Shown here piece after piece: positions 52,645-61,290 of a DNA stretch of 64,000 bases; within the stretch, counting starts at the first letter, position 1, and the number at the start of each line of letters is the position of its first letter. Source of the stretch: JBBATK01 sp044228685 (GTDB lineage Bacteria > Bacteroidota > Ignavibacteria > Kapaibacteriales > NICIL-2); contig JBGAUL010000001.1 of the NCBI GenBank assembly GCA_044228685.1, positions 1 to 64,000 on the forward strand, in the 5' to 3' direction. The notes beneath the pieces were generated by a model. That model ran no database searches. It had not been told where the DNA came from and saw only the letters and a program-made list of their open reading frames with translations. Position numbers and translations under genes: made by a program.

Positions 52645-53904
52645 ATGAAGCTATTTCTCACGAGCATCCTCATCGCTTCTTCGCTCTGCGTTTGTGTGAG
52701 CGCGCAGAAGGAGAGCAGTCGCTATATCAAAGACCAACGCAGCGGTTGTTTGGTGTGGGATAAGAATTATTCTGAAGAGGATAGTGTGTTGTGGGACGGA
52801 CCCTGCGTGAATGGTCGAGCGAGTGGTTTGGGAACTTTGCGCTGGTACAATGCAGGTGAACTCCTGAGTTCGTACCGAGGTCAGATGCGCGATGGAAAAG
52901 CTCATGGCGCCGGCGTGTTGTCGCTCGACAACAACAGACAGCTCCGTGGAATGTTTGTTGAGGGAGAGTTTCTTGATATCGCTAATGAGCTCCGACCGCA
53001 TCTGGTAAAGAACCACATCGAGCTTGTTGACAAGGATGAATACTATGTCAATGACGGCGGCTCAACCGAGCTCTTTTACTACAGTCTTGTGCCGGATAAA
53101 TGCAAAGCAGTGCTCGTGCTCTTTCCCTGCACCTGGGAGAATGTCGAACACACTATTAGCAGCAATAAAGATCTCATGGCGAGAGCCTATCGGGCCGGCA
53201 TTGCGTGCATCGTGCCCTCGTTGAATCAACGTCTGCTGCTCACTGCTTTCAACATTGAGTTTATCAATCAGGTTTTTGACTCGGCAATCAAACGCTACTC
53301 GCTTCCCTCTGACAAGTTTATTCTGAGTGGATTGTCGATGGGTGGGATAATGAGTTTTCGCTACACGGAGTTGTCGCGACAGGATCCCAAGCAGACGCGG
53401 GTTGTGCCTATTGCGGCGATGAATGTGGATGGACCGGTGAATCTCGAGTATCTGCACACCAAGCTGTCACGCGATCTTGAGAATCCGCGCAACAACAATC
53501 GTCATGAAGCTCGCTACGCGCTGAAAGAATTACAACAATGGGTTGGTGAGAATATCACCACTGATGGATATGACAGTCTGTCGGTCTACACGCATCGTCG
53601 TCCCGACGGCGGCAATGCTCGATTTCTGAAGGACACACCGGTCCGTATTTACAACGACGTCGACGTCAATTGGTGGATTGAACATCGCGGTAATGATCTC
53701 TACGAAATGAATGCTCTCGATCAATCAGCCATGATTAATCTGCTCATTGGTATGGGAAATACGCGCGCTGAGTTTATCAATGCCTACCAAAAAGGAAAAC
53801 GCATTGAAGGTAATCGTCATCCACACTCGTGGTCACTGGTTGATCCCGCCGAATGCATTCGCTGGATAAGCAAGATCGTTGATGCCCAACAAAGCAAGCA
53901 CTGA
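52645..53904 (+). CDS. Secreted MORN-repeat / alpha-beta hydrolase fusion
   Basis: The 419-residue protein has a signal peptide (FLTSILIASSLCVCVSAQ). Residues about 45-110 resemble two or three MORN repeats (LWDGPCVNGRASGLGTLRWYN; YRGQMRDGKAHGAGVLSLD). The remainder is an alpha/beta-hydrolase fold of the esterase/PHB-depolymerase type: KAVLVLFPCTWENVEH, the nucleophile elbow GLSMGG near residue 231, and a possible catalytic His in NRHPHSWSLV. The combination suggests an exported esterase that docks to a surface through the MORN part. The substrate is not known. It follows guaA by 92 bases but probably has its own promoter. A bidirectional terminator lies downstream. Confidence 0.82.
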   Translation: MKLFLTSILIASSLCVCVSAQKESSRYIKDQRSGCLVWDKNYSEEDSVLWDGPCVNGRASGLGTLRWYNAGELLSSYRGQMRDGKAHGAGVLSLDNNRQLRGMFVEGEFLDIANELRPHLVKNHIELVDKDEYYVNDGGSTELFYYSLVPDKCKAVLVLFPCTWENVEHTISSNKDLMARAYRAGIACIVPSLNQRLLLTAFNIEFINQVFDSAIKRYSLPSDKFILSGLSMGGIMSFRYTELSRQDPKQTRVVPIAAMNVDGPVNLEYLHTKLSRDLENPRNNNRHEARYALKELQQWVGENITTDGYDSLSVYTHRRPDGGNARFLKDTPVRIYNDVDVNWWIEHRGNDLYEMNALDQSAMINLLIGMGNTRAEFINAYQKGKRIEGNRHPHSWSLVDPAECIRWISKIVDAQQSKH

Positions 53905-53972
53905 TGCGGCTTTGATCAAGTCATTGAAATTGACTTGTGGAGCAAGGAATTGTATTCGTCATTCAAGCCGGT

Positions 53973-54017
53973 ACAAACAAAAAACCCGATCGCGAGGCAA
54001 TCGGGTTTTTTGTTTGT
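53973..54017. terminator. Bidirectional terminator between convergent genes
   Basis: ACAAACAAAAAACCCGAT and ATCGGGTTTTTTGTTTGT are perfect 18-base arms with a 9-base loop, A-rich on one side and T-rich on the other. It can end both the plus-strand hydrolase gene and the minus-strand membrane protein gene. Confidence 0.93.
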
Positions 54018-54078
54018 GTAGTGCTTTTGCACAGTGCATGTGCATGTGAGGTTGTGTTAGTGCACTTGCATATGATTT

Positions 54079-55680
54079 CTATCGAACCAGCAAACGTTGA
54101 ATGACTTGTGTGCCGTGGTCATCGCTAAGCATCAGCATGTATAATCCTGACGACACCTTTCCCAATTCGACATCAGCCTCGTTCCGACCGCGGGCAAAGT
54201 TGCTTTGATTGGCTTGTAATTCAGAGAGGAACTGTCCATCGAGAGAATAGAGATCAAAGTGCACCAAGGAAGCTCTGTTGAGTTCGAACACGCATTTTAC
54301 GTGCGACTGCGCGGGATTTGGATAGACGTTGAGGAATTGTAGGTCTGCAGCATAGGAGCGACAGAATCCCATGTACGATTCAGGCGTCGAGAGTTCTGCA
54401 CAAGCATTCTCGCCACGAACTTCGCCGGCAATCACGCGCTCGTAAATGTGGAACTCGCGCATCAGAGGATTCTTGTAGCGTTCCGGTAGTCGAAGGATGA
54501 AGTCGGATTGAGGCACAAACCAAATTGAGAGCTCAACAGTGCGAAGATCCGATGAGTCCGGTCGCGTGCCAGCCATACGTGCCTTAGCACAAATTTCATC
54601 CCAATTACTCAGCGTCACCTTCACAGGCAGAGCCTTTGTCGTAAGTGCGGTTCTGATTTCATCAAGATCCCATCTGATACTATCCTTGCTTCTGCCATGC
54701 GCAAAGGTCCCTTCAGTGATTGGTTTAATGTGAACTCCGCTTAAAGCCGGTGATTCATTTTCAATCATCTCCATGGCCATATGTGATGCGGCTTTGAAGG
54801 GAGAAGTCGAGTCGGGACGATAGTAGTTATATCCAATCGACGAATATCCAACCGGACAAAGAGGATCGGCTTTGCTCATGCTCCAGCCGCCGTAATCCAG
54901 AATGTCATGACCTTCCGTGCCGTTCATGCCGGCGCTTTGCAGATAGCGTACAATGACTTGTCCGCTATTCTCAGGATAGCCTTTGTCGTGCAGTGTTTGT
55001 CGCAATTGCTGCAATTGTGCTTGACCCTTTGCACTGTTGTCCTTTGCCATCTCATCCAAATCAATGCGGCGCTCGAAGGCTAGTGTGATTTCGGATTGAT
55101 TGTACGCAATACCCAGCTCCTTTAATTCCTTCAGCGTTAGCTCGATACTCTGCACCGCAGCAATAGGCGGATGTGCGCGTGGAGGTGCTTGGATGGACGC
55201 ATCGGGAATCTGTACATCAGTGCTGATAGAAACTTGGAACCCAGGTTCCACTTTGTGAACTTCTGGTGCTAGAACTTGTGGTTTCTTTGCGACAAGCTTT
55301 TTACGCGGAGTCTTGTCTTCATTGTTGGAGTTCGCTGCAAGTGACGGACTCAACTGCGACTCTTGCGTAGATGCAGTCGCCAAGGATATCTCCGGAGTCG
55401 CTGCCGATTGAAGTTGCTTCGAATTGAGAGAATTGTTGTCGGTTGATTGTGTGTGCGGCATAAGAAAGAGCCAGGTACTAAGACCTAGTGCTCCAAGAAT
55501 AATACTGCTCATAAGGATAAATCGAATTGAGTTGTTATTCTGTGGATTAGAGAATTCAGGACTTGCGCTGTCGTTTCGGACATCGCGTTCGGTCAATTCC
55601 ACAATCTCCTCGCGCGCTAGAAGAGACTGAGTATTGCGAAGTCGAGCTAATTCTTTGAGTTTGGTATCGAGAGATTTCAT
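54079..55680 (-). CDS. ECF-linked membrane protein with T9SS sorting domain (putative anti-sigma, intact copy)
   Basis: The 533-residue protein overlaps the upstream sigma gene by four bases (ATGA). Its cytoplasmic head (LDTKLKELARLRNTQSLLAREEIVELTERD, residues 4-33) aligns with the head of the locus 1 protein. One membrane helix follows (IRFILMSSIILGALGLSTWLFL, about 52-74), then a low-complexity Ser/Thr/Pro linker to about 170. One copy of the shared module comes next: IELTLKELKELGI, ADPLCPVGYS, then LSIWFVPQSDFILRLPERY near 395-413. A T9SS sorting domain closes the protein (VYPNPAQSHVKCVFEL, ending SSGLYMLMLSDDHGTQVIQRLLVR). A membrane-tethered protein with a sorting domain is not the usual T9SS cargo layout. 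An anti-sigma role is inferred from gene order. Confidence 0.82.
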   Translation of the reverse strand: MKSLDTKLKELARLRNTQSLLAREEIVELTERDVRNDSASPEFSNPQNNNSIRFILMSSIILGALGLSTWLFLMPHTQSTDNNSLNSKQLQSAATPEISLATASTQESQLSPSLAANSNNEDKTPRKKLVAKKPQVLAPEVHKVEPGFQVSISTDVQIPDASIQAPPRAHPPIAAVQSIELTLKELKELGIAYNQSEITLAFERRIDLDEMAKDNSAKGQAQLQQLRQTLHDKGYPENSGQVIVRYLQSAGMNGTEGHDILDYGGWSMSKADPLCPVGYSSIGYNYYRPDSTSPFKAASHMAMEMIENESPALSGVHIKPITEGTFAHGRSKDSIRWDLDEIRTALTTKALPVKVTLSNWDEICAKARMAGTRPDSSDLRTVELSIWFVPQSDFILRLPERYKNPLMREFHIYERVIAGEVRGENACAELSTPESYMGFCRSYAADLQFLNVYPNPAQSHVKCVFELNRASLVHFDLYSLDGQFLSELQANQSNFARGRNEADVELGKVSSGLYMLMLSDDHGTQVIQRLLVR

Positions 55681-56243
55681 CGTGTTGTGTACTCCTGATC
55701 TTTTCTGGGTTTTTGTGCCGTCGAGACTCGCTCATTATCATTCAGTGCTTTACGCAAAAGTTGCTTTGCGCGAAATGCACGGATCTTGATGTTGGCTATA
55801 CTGATGCCGAGTATGGCTTGTATTTCTTTGTGTGACATTTCCAAGAGCTCAGCCATGACGATGATTTCGCGATAGCTATCGGGCAGTTGGTTGATAGCGT
55901 CTTGTAGTTCTTGCAGAGCCAGATTATCGCTGCTATCGTGCTGTGAAGCGTAGAGCTCATCGAGCATTTGCGGATCACGCAATTCACTGCGCTCAGAGCG
56001 CAGACGACGTCGATGATAGCTGCGTGAGGCAATGGAGAAGAGAAACGAGAGAAAGGCTCGTTCGTCCTGCAAACGATGAAATCCTTCCCATGCCTGCGCA
56101 ATCGTCTCGCTAACCAACTCTCTCGCGTCTTCGCGATTTCTTGTCAGGCTCAGTGCATAGCGCTCCAGATTCCCGTAGAGAGGATCTAAACACGCAAGAA
56201 AGCGCTGTTGCTGTTGGGTCACGAAGAGTTCTGCAGTAATCAT
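55677..56243 (-). CDS. ECF RNA polymerase sigma factor (locus 2)
   Basis: The protein has 188 residues from the ATG at 56243; an open frame to 56339 adds 32 residues without sigma similarity. Region 2 is LDPLYGNLERYALSLTRNREDARELVSETIAQAWEGF...FLFSIASRSYHRRR. Region 4 is LQDAINQLPDSYREIIVMAELLEMSHKEIQAILGISIANIKIRAFRAKQLLRK. It closely parallels the ECF factor at 49443-49958 throughout, indicating duplication of the whole sigma/membrane-protein pair. The stop overlaps the partner gene by four bases. A charged tail beyond region 4 (STAQKPRKDQEYTTR) is extra compared with locus 1. Confidence 0.93.
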   Translation of the reverse strand: MITAELFVTQQQQRFLACLDPLYGNLERYALSLTRNREDARELVSETIAQAWEGFHRLQDERAFLSFLFSIASRSYHRRRLRSERSELRDPQMLDELYASQHDSSDNLALQELQDAINQLPDSYREIIVMAELLEMSHKEIQAILGISIANIKIRAFRAKQLLRKALNDNERVSTAQKPRKDQEYTTR

Positions 56244-56323
56244 ACATGACGTAGGTACTGCAACATGCTCAGAGGTTACACGACGGGAGAAATATTTTTG
56301 GTGAGTCAATGAGAGTTCCGAAC

Positions 56324-56357
56324 ACAAAAAAAGCAGCACATCCTTGCGCTGCTTCTT
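56324..56357 (-). terminator. Rho-independent terminator of the glycosyltransferase gene
   Basis: On the minus strand GAAGCAGCGCAAGGATGTGC closes a 9-base stem with a following run of seven T. It lies 25 bases after the stop at 56382 and separates it from the downstream sigma gene. Confidence 0.85.
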
Positions 56358-56381
56358 TTCCTGAGGAAGTGGGGGACCAGA

Positions 56382-58157
56382 CTATAAATCTTCTTCGAAT
56401 TCCTTGCGAGCGTGTTCGTACTCGGGTTGTAGGCGAATCGCCCACTCGAGCATGGTCTTTGCTTCTACCGCTGCACCAAGTCCACGAAAGCACAAGGCTG
56501 CACCATAGCACGCCGTAGAATTATTAGGATTATACTCCAATGCTTTTGTGTAGAGTTCGCGAGCTTCATCAACGGCGCCGGTACTGAAGAGTGCGCGAGC
56601 GCTGTCGCAGAGTAAGGTATCGAGATCAATATTCAGCATGGTGTGGAATTTGTTTTGCTTCCAACCATTTAAGAGTTCGGTTAAGATTTCGAGTGCTTCA
56701 ATCCATTCACCATTCATGGCGTGCATGACGGTGCGGATGTAGAGTGTGTCGCAATGGTTTTCGTAAAACTCTTCAGCCTTTGCAAGGTATTGCTCGCAGA
56801 GAGTGGTGTCTTCGTCTAACAAACAATACGAAGCCATGCGATGAAGAGCCAACAATTGATATTTCAAAGGAAGTTCGCGTGTTGCAAAGCAGGCGTGGTA
56901 GCATTCGATGGCGTCGTCGATGCGACCCATAGCATTGTACGATTCGGCTGCGCCAAAGACGGTCATGACGTCATCCTCATCAACCAACTGTGCTTGTGCT
57001 TCGCGGGCCATGCTTGTGCCGTAGAGCACATCAAGACGAGTCAACAATTTCAAGGTGGCGCGATTCCAGGTCCATTCAGTACGTGCACGAAATGCAGCGC
57101 TTATACCTTTTGCAATGCGTTCTTGCGGACGACGCACAACGTCTTTCATGAGTGCACCAAGTTCGTCGACGTCGGCTTCGAGCATTGTTGCCGGACCCGT
57201 CAATTGGTGTCCGTCAATTGTCTCGCCCAAATCAACCGTCTTCGAAGGAATAAACCAACCAACTGTTTCATCCACGAAGTCATCCGTTGCACCGCCGGCG
57301 GTTACCATCACCGGTGTACCACAAGCCATTGCTTCGAGTGAAGGCATTGAAAAACCTTCGCCGCGATAGGGTGATACCAGCACATCGCATGCGCGGTAGA
57401 GTTCTGCCAATTGTTCTTCGCTGATGGTACTCTTCGAGTAGAGAATTTCAGGTGCTGTTGGATTCTTGCGGATTTGCTCGATGAGCTGTTCCGCGGTCTG
57501 ACCGCGATAATAGCTTCCACCGCCAATGTCTTTGATGACCAAACACACGTCGTCGCTATTCGTGAAGCTGCGAACGTATGCATCTAAGAGAATGTCGATG
57601 CCCTTGCGATAAATCGTTCCGCCGACATAGAGGAAGCGAAAAGTTTTCTTTGTTGGGAGATCGGGGATGTTGCCCTTTGGACTGAAGATACGCGGGTCAA
57701 CGCCGTTCGGAATGATCTGCACTTTGTCAGGATCAAGACCCGAATTGATAAAAGCGTTGCGCGAGAAGTTGGATGGGGTCCAGATCTCATCTGCCTGACG
57801 GAAGAACTCAAAGAAGTCCTTGCGCAAAGCCGTAAACTCCCACGGTTGCTTGATAATCCACTTCGCACCCTTCGGAGCTTCCTTTTGCGGAGGCCACTGA
57901 TGACGAATCCAAGCGTATGGCAAACCATTCACCGGATTGTGGTTCATGCGAACATCGTGTTCCCAAAGTTTTTCAAACTTGGCATTGCCTTCCGGACGGA
58001 ATTGATCCTGTTCGAAAGGAACAATCGTCACATCCGCGACCCCGCTGTCGATGATGTTCGAACAATGCTCGCGATTGATTAACGCCAGTGATGAGGTTAC
58101 GAATTGGGATCCTTCCCAAACGATGTTTAACTGTGCCTTGGACTTTTGCGCATCCAT
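56382..58157 (-). CDS. GT4-type glycosyltransferase with C-terminal TPR region
   Basis: The ATG at 58157 follows GGAGAG; the product has 591 residues. The GT-B domain occupies about 1-385. It contains IWTPSNFSRNAFINSGLDPDKVQIIPNGVD, FRFLYVGGTIYRKGIDILL and the EX7E-type donor site GEGFSMPSLEAMACGTPVMV. From about 400 to the end there are TPR-like helical repeats (AAESYNAMGRIDDAIECYHACF; ALFSTGAVDEARELYTKALEYNPNNSTACYGAALC). There is no signal peptide or membrane helix, so it acts in the cytoplasm. The TPR part probably binds an acceptor or partner protein; protein or surface-polysaccharide glycosylation is a guess. It is monocistronic with its own terminator. Confidence 0.9.
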   Translation of the reverse strand: MDAQKSKAQLNIVWEGSQFVTSSLALINREHCSNIIDSGVADVTIVPFEQDQFRPEGNAKFEKLWEHDVRMNHNPVNGLPYAWIRHQWPPQKEAPKGAKWIIKQPWEFTALRKDFFEFFRQADEIWTPSNFSRNAFINSGLDPDKVQIIPNGVDPRIFSPKGNIPDLPTKKTFRFLYVGGTIYRKGIDILLDAYVRSFTNSDDVCLVIKDIGGGSYYRGQTAEQLIEQIRKNPTAPEILYSKSTISEEQLAELYRACDVLVSPYRGEGFSMPSLEAMACGTPVMVTAGGATDDFVDETVGWFIPSKTVDLGETIDGHQLTGPATMLEADVDELGALMKDVVRRPQERIAKGISAAFRARTEWTWNRATLKLLTRLDVLYGTSMAREAQAQLVDEDDVMTVFGAAESYNAMGRIDDAIECYHACFATRELPLKYQLLALHRMASYCLLDEDTTLCEQYLAKAEEFYENHCDTLYIRTVMHAMNGEWIEALEILTELLNGWKQNKFHTMLNIDLDTLLCDSARALFSTGAVDEARELYTKALEYNPNNSTACYGAALCFRGLGAAVEAKTMLEWAIRLQPEYEHARKEFEEDL

Positions 58158-58450
58158 GTGCTCTCCACGAGAAAGACAATGATTTTCAGTGTAGTGTACA
58201 ACAATGGTGCCAAAGTTGAATTCGAGTCCCCCGGACAAGCGAAAAGTGGGAATTGGGAAGGAATTGGGAGTTTTGGATGGGGAGTTAGCAGCTTAGGCAG
58301 CAAAGCTTTGAAGCACGGAGTGAATCAACTTTGTTCGCTTTTGTAGTTAATCGACGATGAGCTGAATGTACATTGTGTTGAGCTGTACAGTCTATTCTAC
58401 AATGTTATGTTGAGAGAGACGAGAGTTCATTGCAATAACGACACACTATT

Positions 58451-59002
58451 ATGAATCAAGATTTTCGCATCAAGACAGATCGCACAATTATCAGGCAGTG
58501 GACCGATCGCGACATCTACTCCTATGCCGACATGAACGCGGACGTCGAGGTCATGCGATATTTTCCGAGGGTGTTGAGTTTTGATGAGTCGCAGGAGTCA
58601 TTGCGGGTGCTGAACGAGCATATTGAACAGCATGGATATGGTATTTGGTGTTTGAGCGATGCGACGACCAATGAGTGTATTGGATCTTTGGGTTTAACGC
58701 ACCCGCGTTTTGAGGAGTGGTTTACGCCTTGTGTGGAGATTGGATGGCGATTGCGCAAGGAGTATTGGAATCGTGGTATTGCCACGGAGGCGGCACGTGC
58801 GGTACTCGACTATGGCTTTGATGGGCTTGGATTGGACAAGATATATTCCTTCACCGCAGTAGTGAACAAAGCTTCGGAACGGGTGATGCAGAAAATCGGG
58901 ATGAGTCGAATTGGTGAGTTCGAGCATCCGCGGGTTGAGGTCGGACATGTGTTGCGACCGCACGTCTTGTATTGTGTTGAACGGAGTCGCGTTGAGATTT
59001 AG
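58451..59002 (+). CDS. GNAT N-acetyltransferase (RimJ/RimL type)
   Basis: The 183-residue protein shows the RimJ/RimL-like GNAT fold: TDRTIIRQWTDRDIYSYADM at 9-28, CIGSLGLTHP (strand 4) and the acetyl-CoA loop LRKEYWNRGIATEAARAVLDYGF. NKASERVMQKIGM lies near the end. Such enzymes acetylate protein N termini or small molecules; the substrate is unknown. Its last four bases overlap the end of the convergent T9SS cargo gene. Confidence 0.93.
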   Translation: MNQDFRIKTDRTIIRQWTDRDIYSYADMNADVEVMRYFPRVLSFDESQESLRVLNEHIEQHGYGIWCLSDATTNECIGSLGLTHPRFEEWFTPCVEIGWRLRKEYWNRGIATEAARAVLDYGFDGLGLDKIYSFTAVVNKASERVMQKIGMSRIGEFEHPRVEVGHVLRPHVLYCVERSRVEI

Positions 59003-61089
59003 TTGTGTTTAACGAAACAGCTTCTGCGGATGCGCGTGCCTTCGTCGCAGATGAGTGTGTAGACCGATGGGACAAGATCATCCAGACGAATGAAGAGGTC
59101 GGGGTTGAGTGTTGTTTGACGCTGCACGACTTGTCCAAGACTATTGACTACGCTGATCGTCGCTGTTGATTTCAACTCTCCCAATTCCACAATGAGATAT
59201 TCGTCCGCAGGTTGAGGATGCACGATAAGTTGCTCCGCTGTGTGGGTGAGCTCCTCGTGAACATCGACGCTGCCCGGATTATCCCATGCAATCATCAGTT
59301 TTGGTTCTTCGCTTGAACCTTGTTGAGGTGCAGCACCGAAGTAACAGGCAATGCGACCATTGTCAAATTTGATAACGGATGGATCGAGTTTTGCCATCGA
59401 GGGATAGAGGGTGTCCGGAAGAAGAATGTGTATGGCGCTAGTATCAAAATGCAAACCATCCGGACTATCGCAGTAGGCAATGCCTCCGCTCTTGCTCGAC
59501 TTCATGCTCGCACGAAAATACAATCGCATGGAACCATTGCTCAGGTACACCGGCTGTGGATCAACATCATCATTTCGCAGCACATTGCCGGTTGACTCTG
59601 GCGTCCACGTCATACCCCAATCATGACTAATCGCCGTTCGTGCTCCATTTGTGCGATACCAATCTCCGACGTAATACATGCGCCATATTGAATCGCGTAC
59701 TTGTATCACCGATGGCACACCGGCAATGGAGTCATCGACATCGCCCGGGGTGTAGCGTACACCTGCTTCACGACTAAAGCGAAAGCCGTCGTAGCTGATG
59801 TAGCTGACGATATGGCTCTTATGACGCTGTTGCGTGTTGGTGGATGTAGGCTCTTCGGTGATGTAACGAATTCTCCCATCAGGCAAATACACGTAGCCAC
59901 CATCACCGCGAATATTCAATGTTGAGTTCGACTCATAGTGAAGTCCATTGTTTGAAACCTCAAAGCCCGCACTATTGCTCATGCTCTGAGGCGAGTAGCC
60001 AAGGACAATGGTGGTGGAGTCAACGATGTGCAAACGCGGCACGCCGCCTACAGCGACGGCATTGGTATCAATACGAAATGATCGACCCTCATTGGGATTG
60101 AGAGTGAAGAAACGTTTCCAAGCATTGGAGCTGTTGACGATTGGTGCAAGCGAATCGGAAAAGAACATATTAAAACACAATGAAGGCGACTCCACATTGC
60201 TTTGCGCACTCAGCCCAAGATCGGTTGCGCGGATAATAGTGCGAAAGCGCGAGTTGTCGAGTAGAGTGTCGAGACCGTAACAATCTGCCATGCATATCAC
60301 GTTATGTCCGTTCTCCATTCTCTGACCATACACAGCGCGCTGTGCAGAATTCGGTTGAGCGCCCATACCTGCCACACCAACAGCGGCCAGTCTGCTATCT
60401 GCTAAGCTGGTTGCTTGTTTATAGGAACCAAGAAGCTGGAATGAACTATAGGCTGATGTGTTTTGTCCGCGTGAAACGAGCATGACCCATCGCTCCCACT
60501 CAAAACTCACATCGGGATCAGAAGCTGTGCCGTTTTGCAAGGTGATCTGCAGGCGATGTCCCGGCACCAACACAAATCGTTCGCCCTTTGATCCGGGGAC
60601 TTCCAATGCAGCATCGAAATTCTTGACACAGGGATAGCTCGAACAGCCGGCAGGATCTTGTCCCGGAGGCACATCACTACTATTCAGAAAAAACAACGCG
60701 ATACGCTGGTCACTCGTCCAGTAGGCCGATGGATCCACAATGCGCACCGGATTGTTCAATGAATCCCGAATCTCATACGGCCGCGTCTCCCAGCGATGCG
60801 TTGCGATTGAGTAGCGTCGCAATAACGAAGGCGTGTACACATACACATTCGAGTCCCGAGCCAAGATCGACGGAACCGAACCCTGCATACGCGGCACGTT
60901 CGGCACTTCTTTCCAATGAATAGCATCGGGACTCTGCAGTATATGCAGCACATGCGACTGTGGATCTGAGCAGTTCGAATCACAACTATGACAAGCCATG
61001 AGGTAACGCTTGGAGAAGGGTTGTGAGTGAAGGTTGACAACGAGTAGAGTTGCAGCGAAGCAGGCAAGCACGAGCACAGATTTCATCAT
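58999..61089 (-). CDS. Secreted BNR/propeller-like protein with T9SS sorting domain
   Basis: The 696-residue protein starts at tandem ATGs (61089 or 61086) after GGGGAA. It has a signal peptide (VLVLACFAATLLVVNLHSQ). The mature part begins with a Cys-rich segment (ACHSCDSNCSDP). A five- or six-bladed propeller layout follows, similar to BNR/GH43-like proteins; motifs include SPDAIHWKEVPNVP, SHDWGMTWTPES (an Asp-box-like motif), MYYVGDWYRT and CDSPDGLHFDTSA. No clear catalytic triad can be assigned. The C terminus is a T9SS sorting domain (VHPQPADEYLIVELG, ending SVYTLICDEGTRIRRSCFVKHN). A surface carbohydrate-binding or hydrolase role is possible. Confidence 0.85.
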   Translation of the reverse strand: MMKSVLVLACFAATLLVVNLHSQPFSKRYLMACHSCDSNCSDPQSHVLHILQSPDAIHWKEVPNVPRMQGSVPSILARDSNVYVYTPSLLRRYSIATHRWETRPYEIRDSLNNPVRIVDPSAYWTSDQRIALFFLNSSDVPPGQDPAGCSSYPCVKNFDAALEVPGSKGERFVLVPGHRLQITLQNGTASDPDVSFEWERWVMLVSRGQNTSAYSSFQLLGSYKQATSLADSRLAAVGVAGMGAQPNSAQRAVYGQRMENGHNVICMADCYGLDTLLDNSRFRTIIRATDLGLSAQSNVESPSLCFNMFFSDSLAPIVNSSNAWKRFFTLNPNEGRSFRIDTNAVAVGGVPRLHIVDSTTIVLGYSPQSMSNSAGFEVSNNGLHYESNSTLNIRGDGGYVYLPDGRIRYITEEPTSTNTQQRHKSHIVSYISYDGFRFSREAGVRYTPGDVDDSIAGVPSVIQVRDSIWRMYYVGDWYRTNGARTAISHDWGMTWTPESTGNVLRNDDVDPQPVYLSNGSMRLYFRASMKSSKSGGIAYCDSPDGLHFDTSAIHILLPDTLYPSMAKLDPSVIKFDNGRIACYFGAAPQQGSSEEPKLMIAWDNPGSVDVHEELTHTAEQLIVHPQPADEYLIVELGELKSTATISVVNSLGQVVQRQTTLNPDLFIRLDDLVPSVYTLICDEGTRIRRSCFVKHN

Positions 61090-61238
61090 CGTTTCCCCAA
61101 GATGTGTTAAGACAATTTACGAAGAGAGAGCTGTGAAGACGGTTGGGAATGTTTTCGAAAAGTTTATCTAATAAATTAAATCTATAGCCCTCGTTGGAGA
61201 TTAATAAATACGATAATTGGTGTGCCGCAACACACAAA

Positions 61239-61268
61239 AAAAGGCATACAATCTCTCGTATGCCTTTT
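61239..61268 (-). terminator. Rho-independent terminator of metK
   Basis: On the minus strand AAGGCATACG and CGTATGCCTT-type arms (AAAAGGCATAC complement) form a stem followed by seven T. It lies just after the metK stop at 61291. Confidence 0.9.
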
Positions 61269-61290
61269 CATACTTAGTTCATATCGGGGC

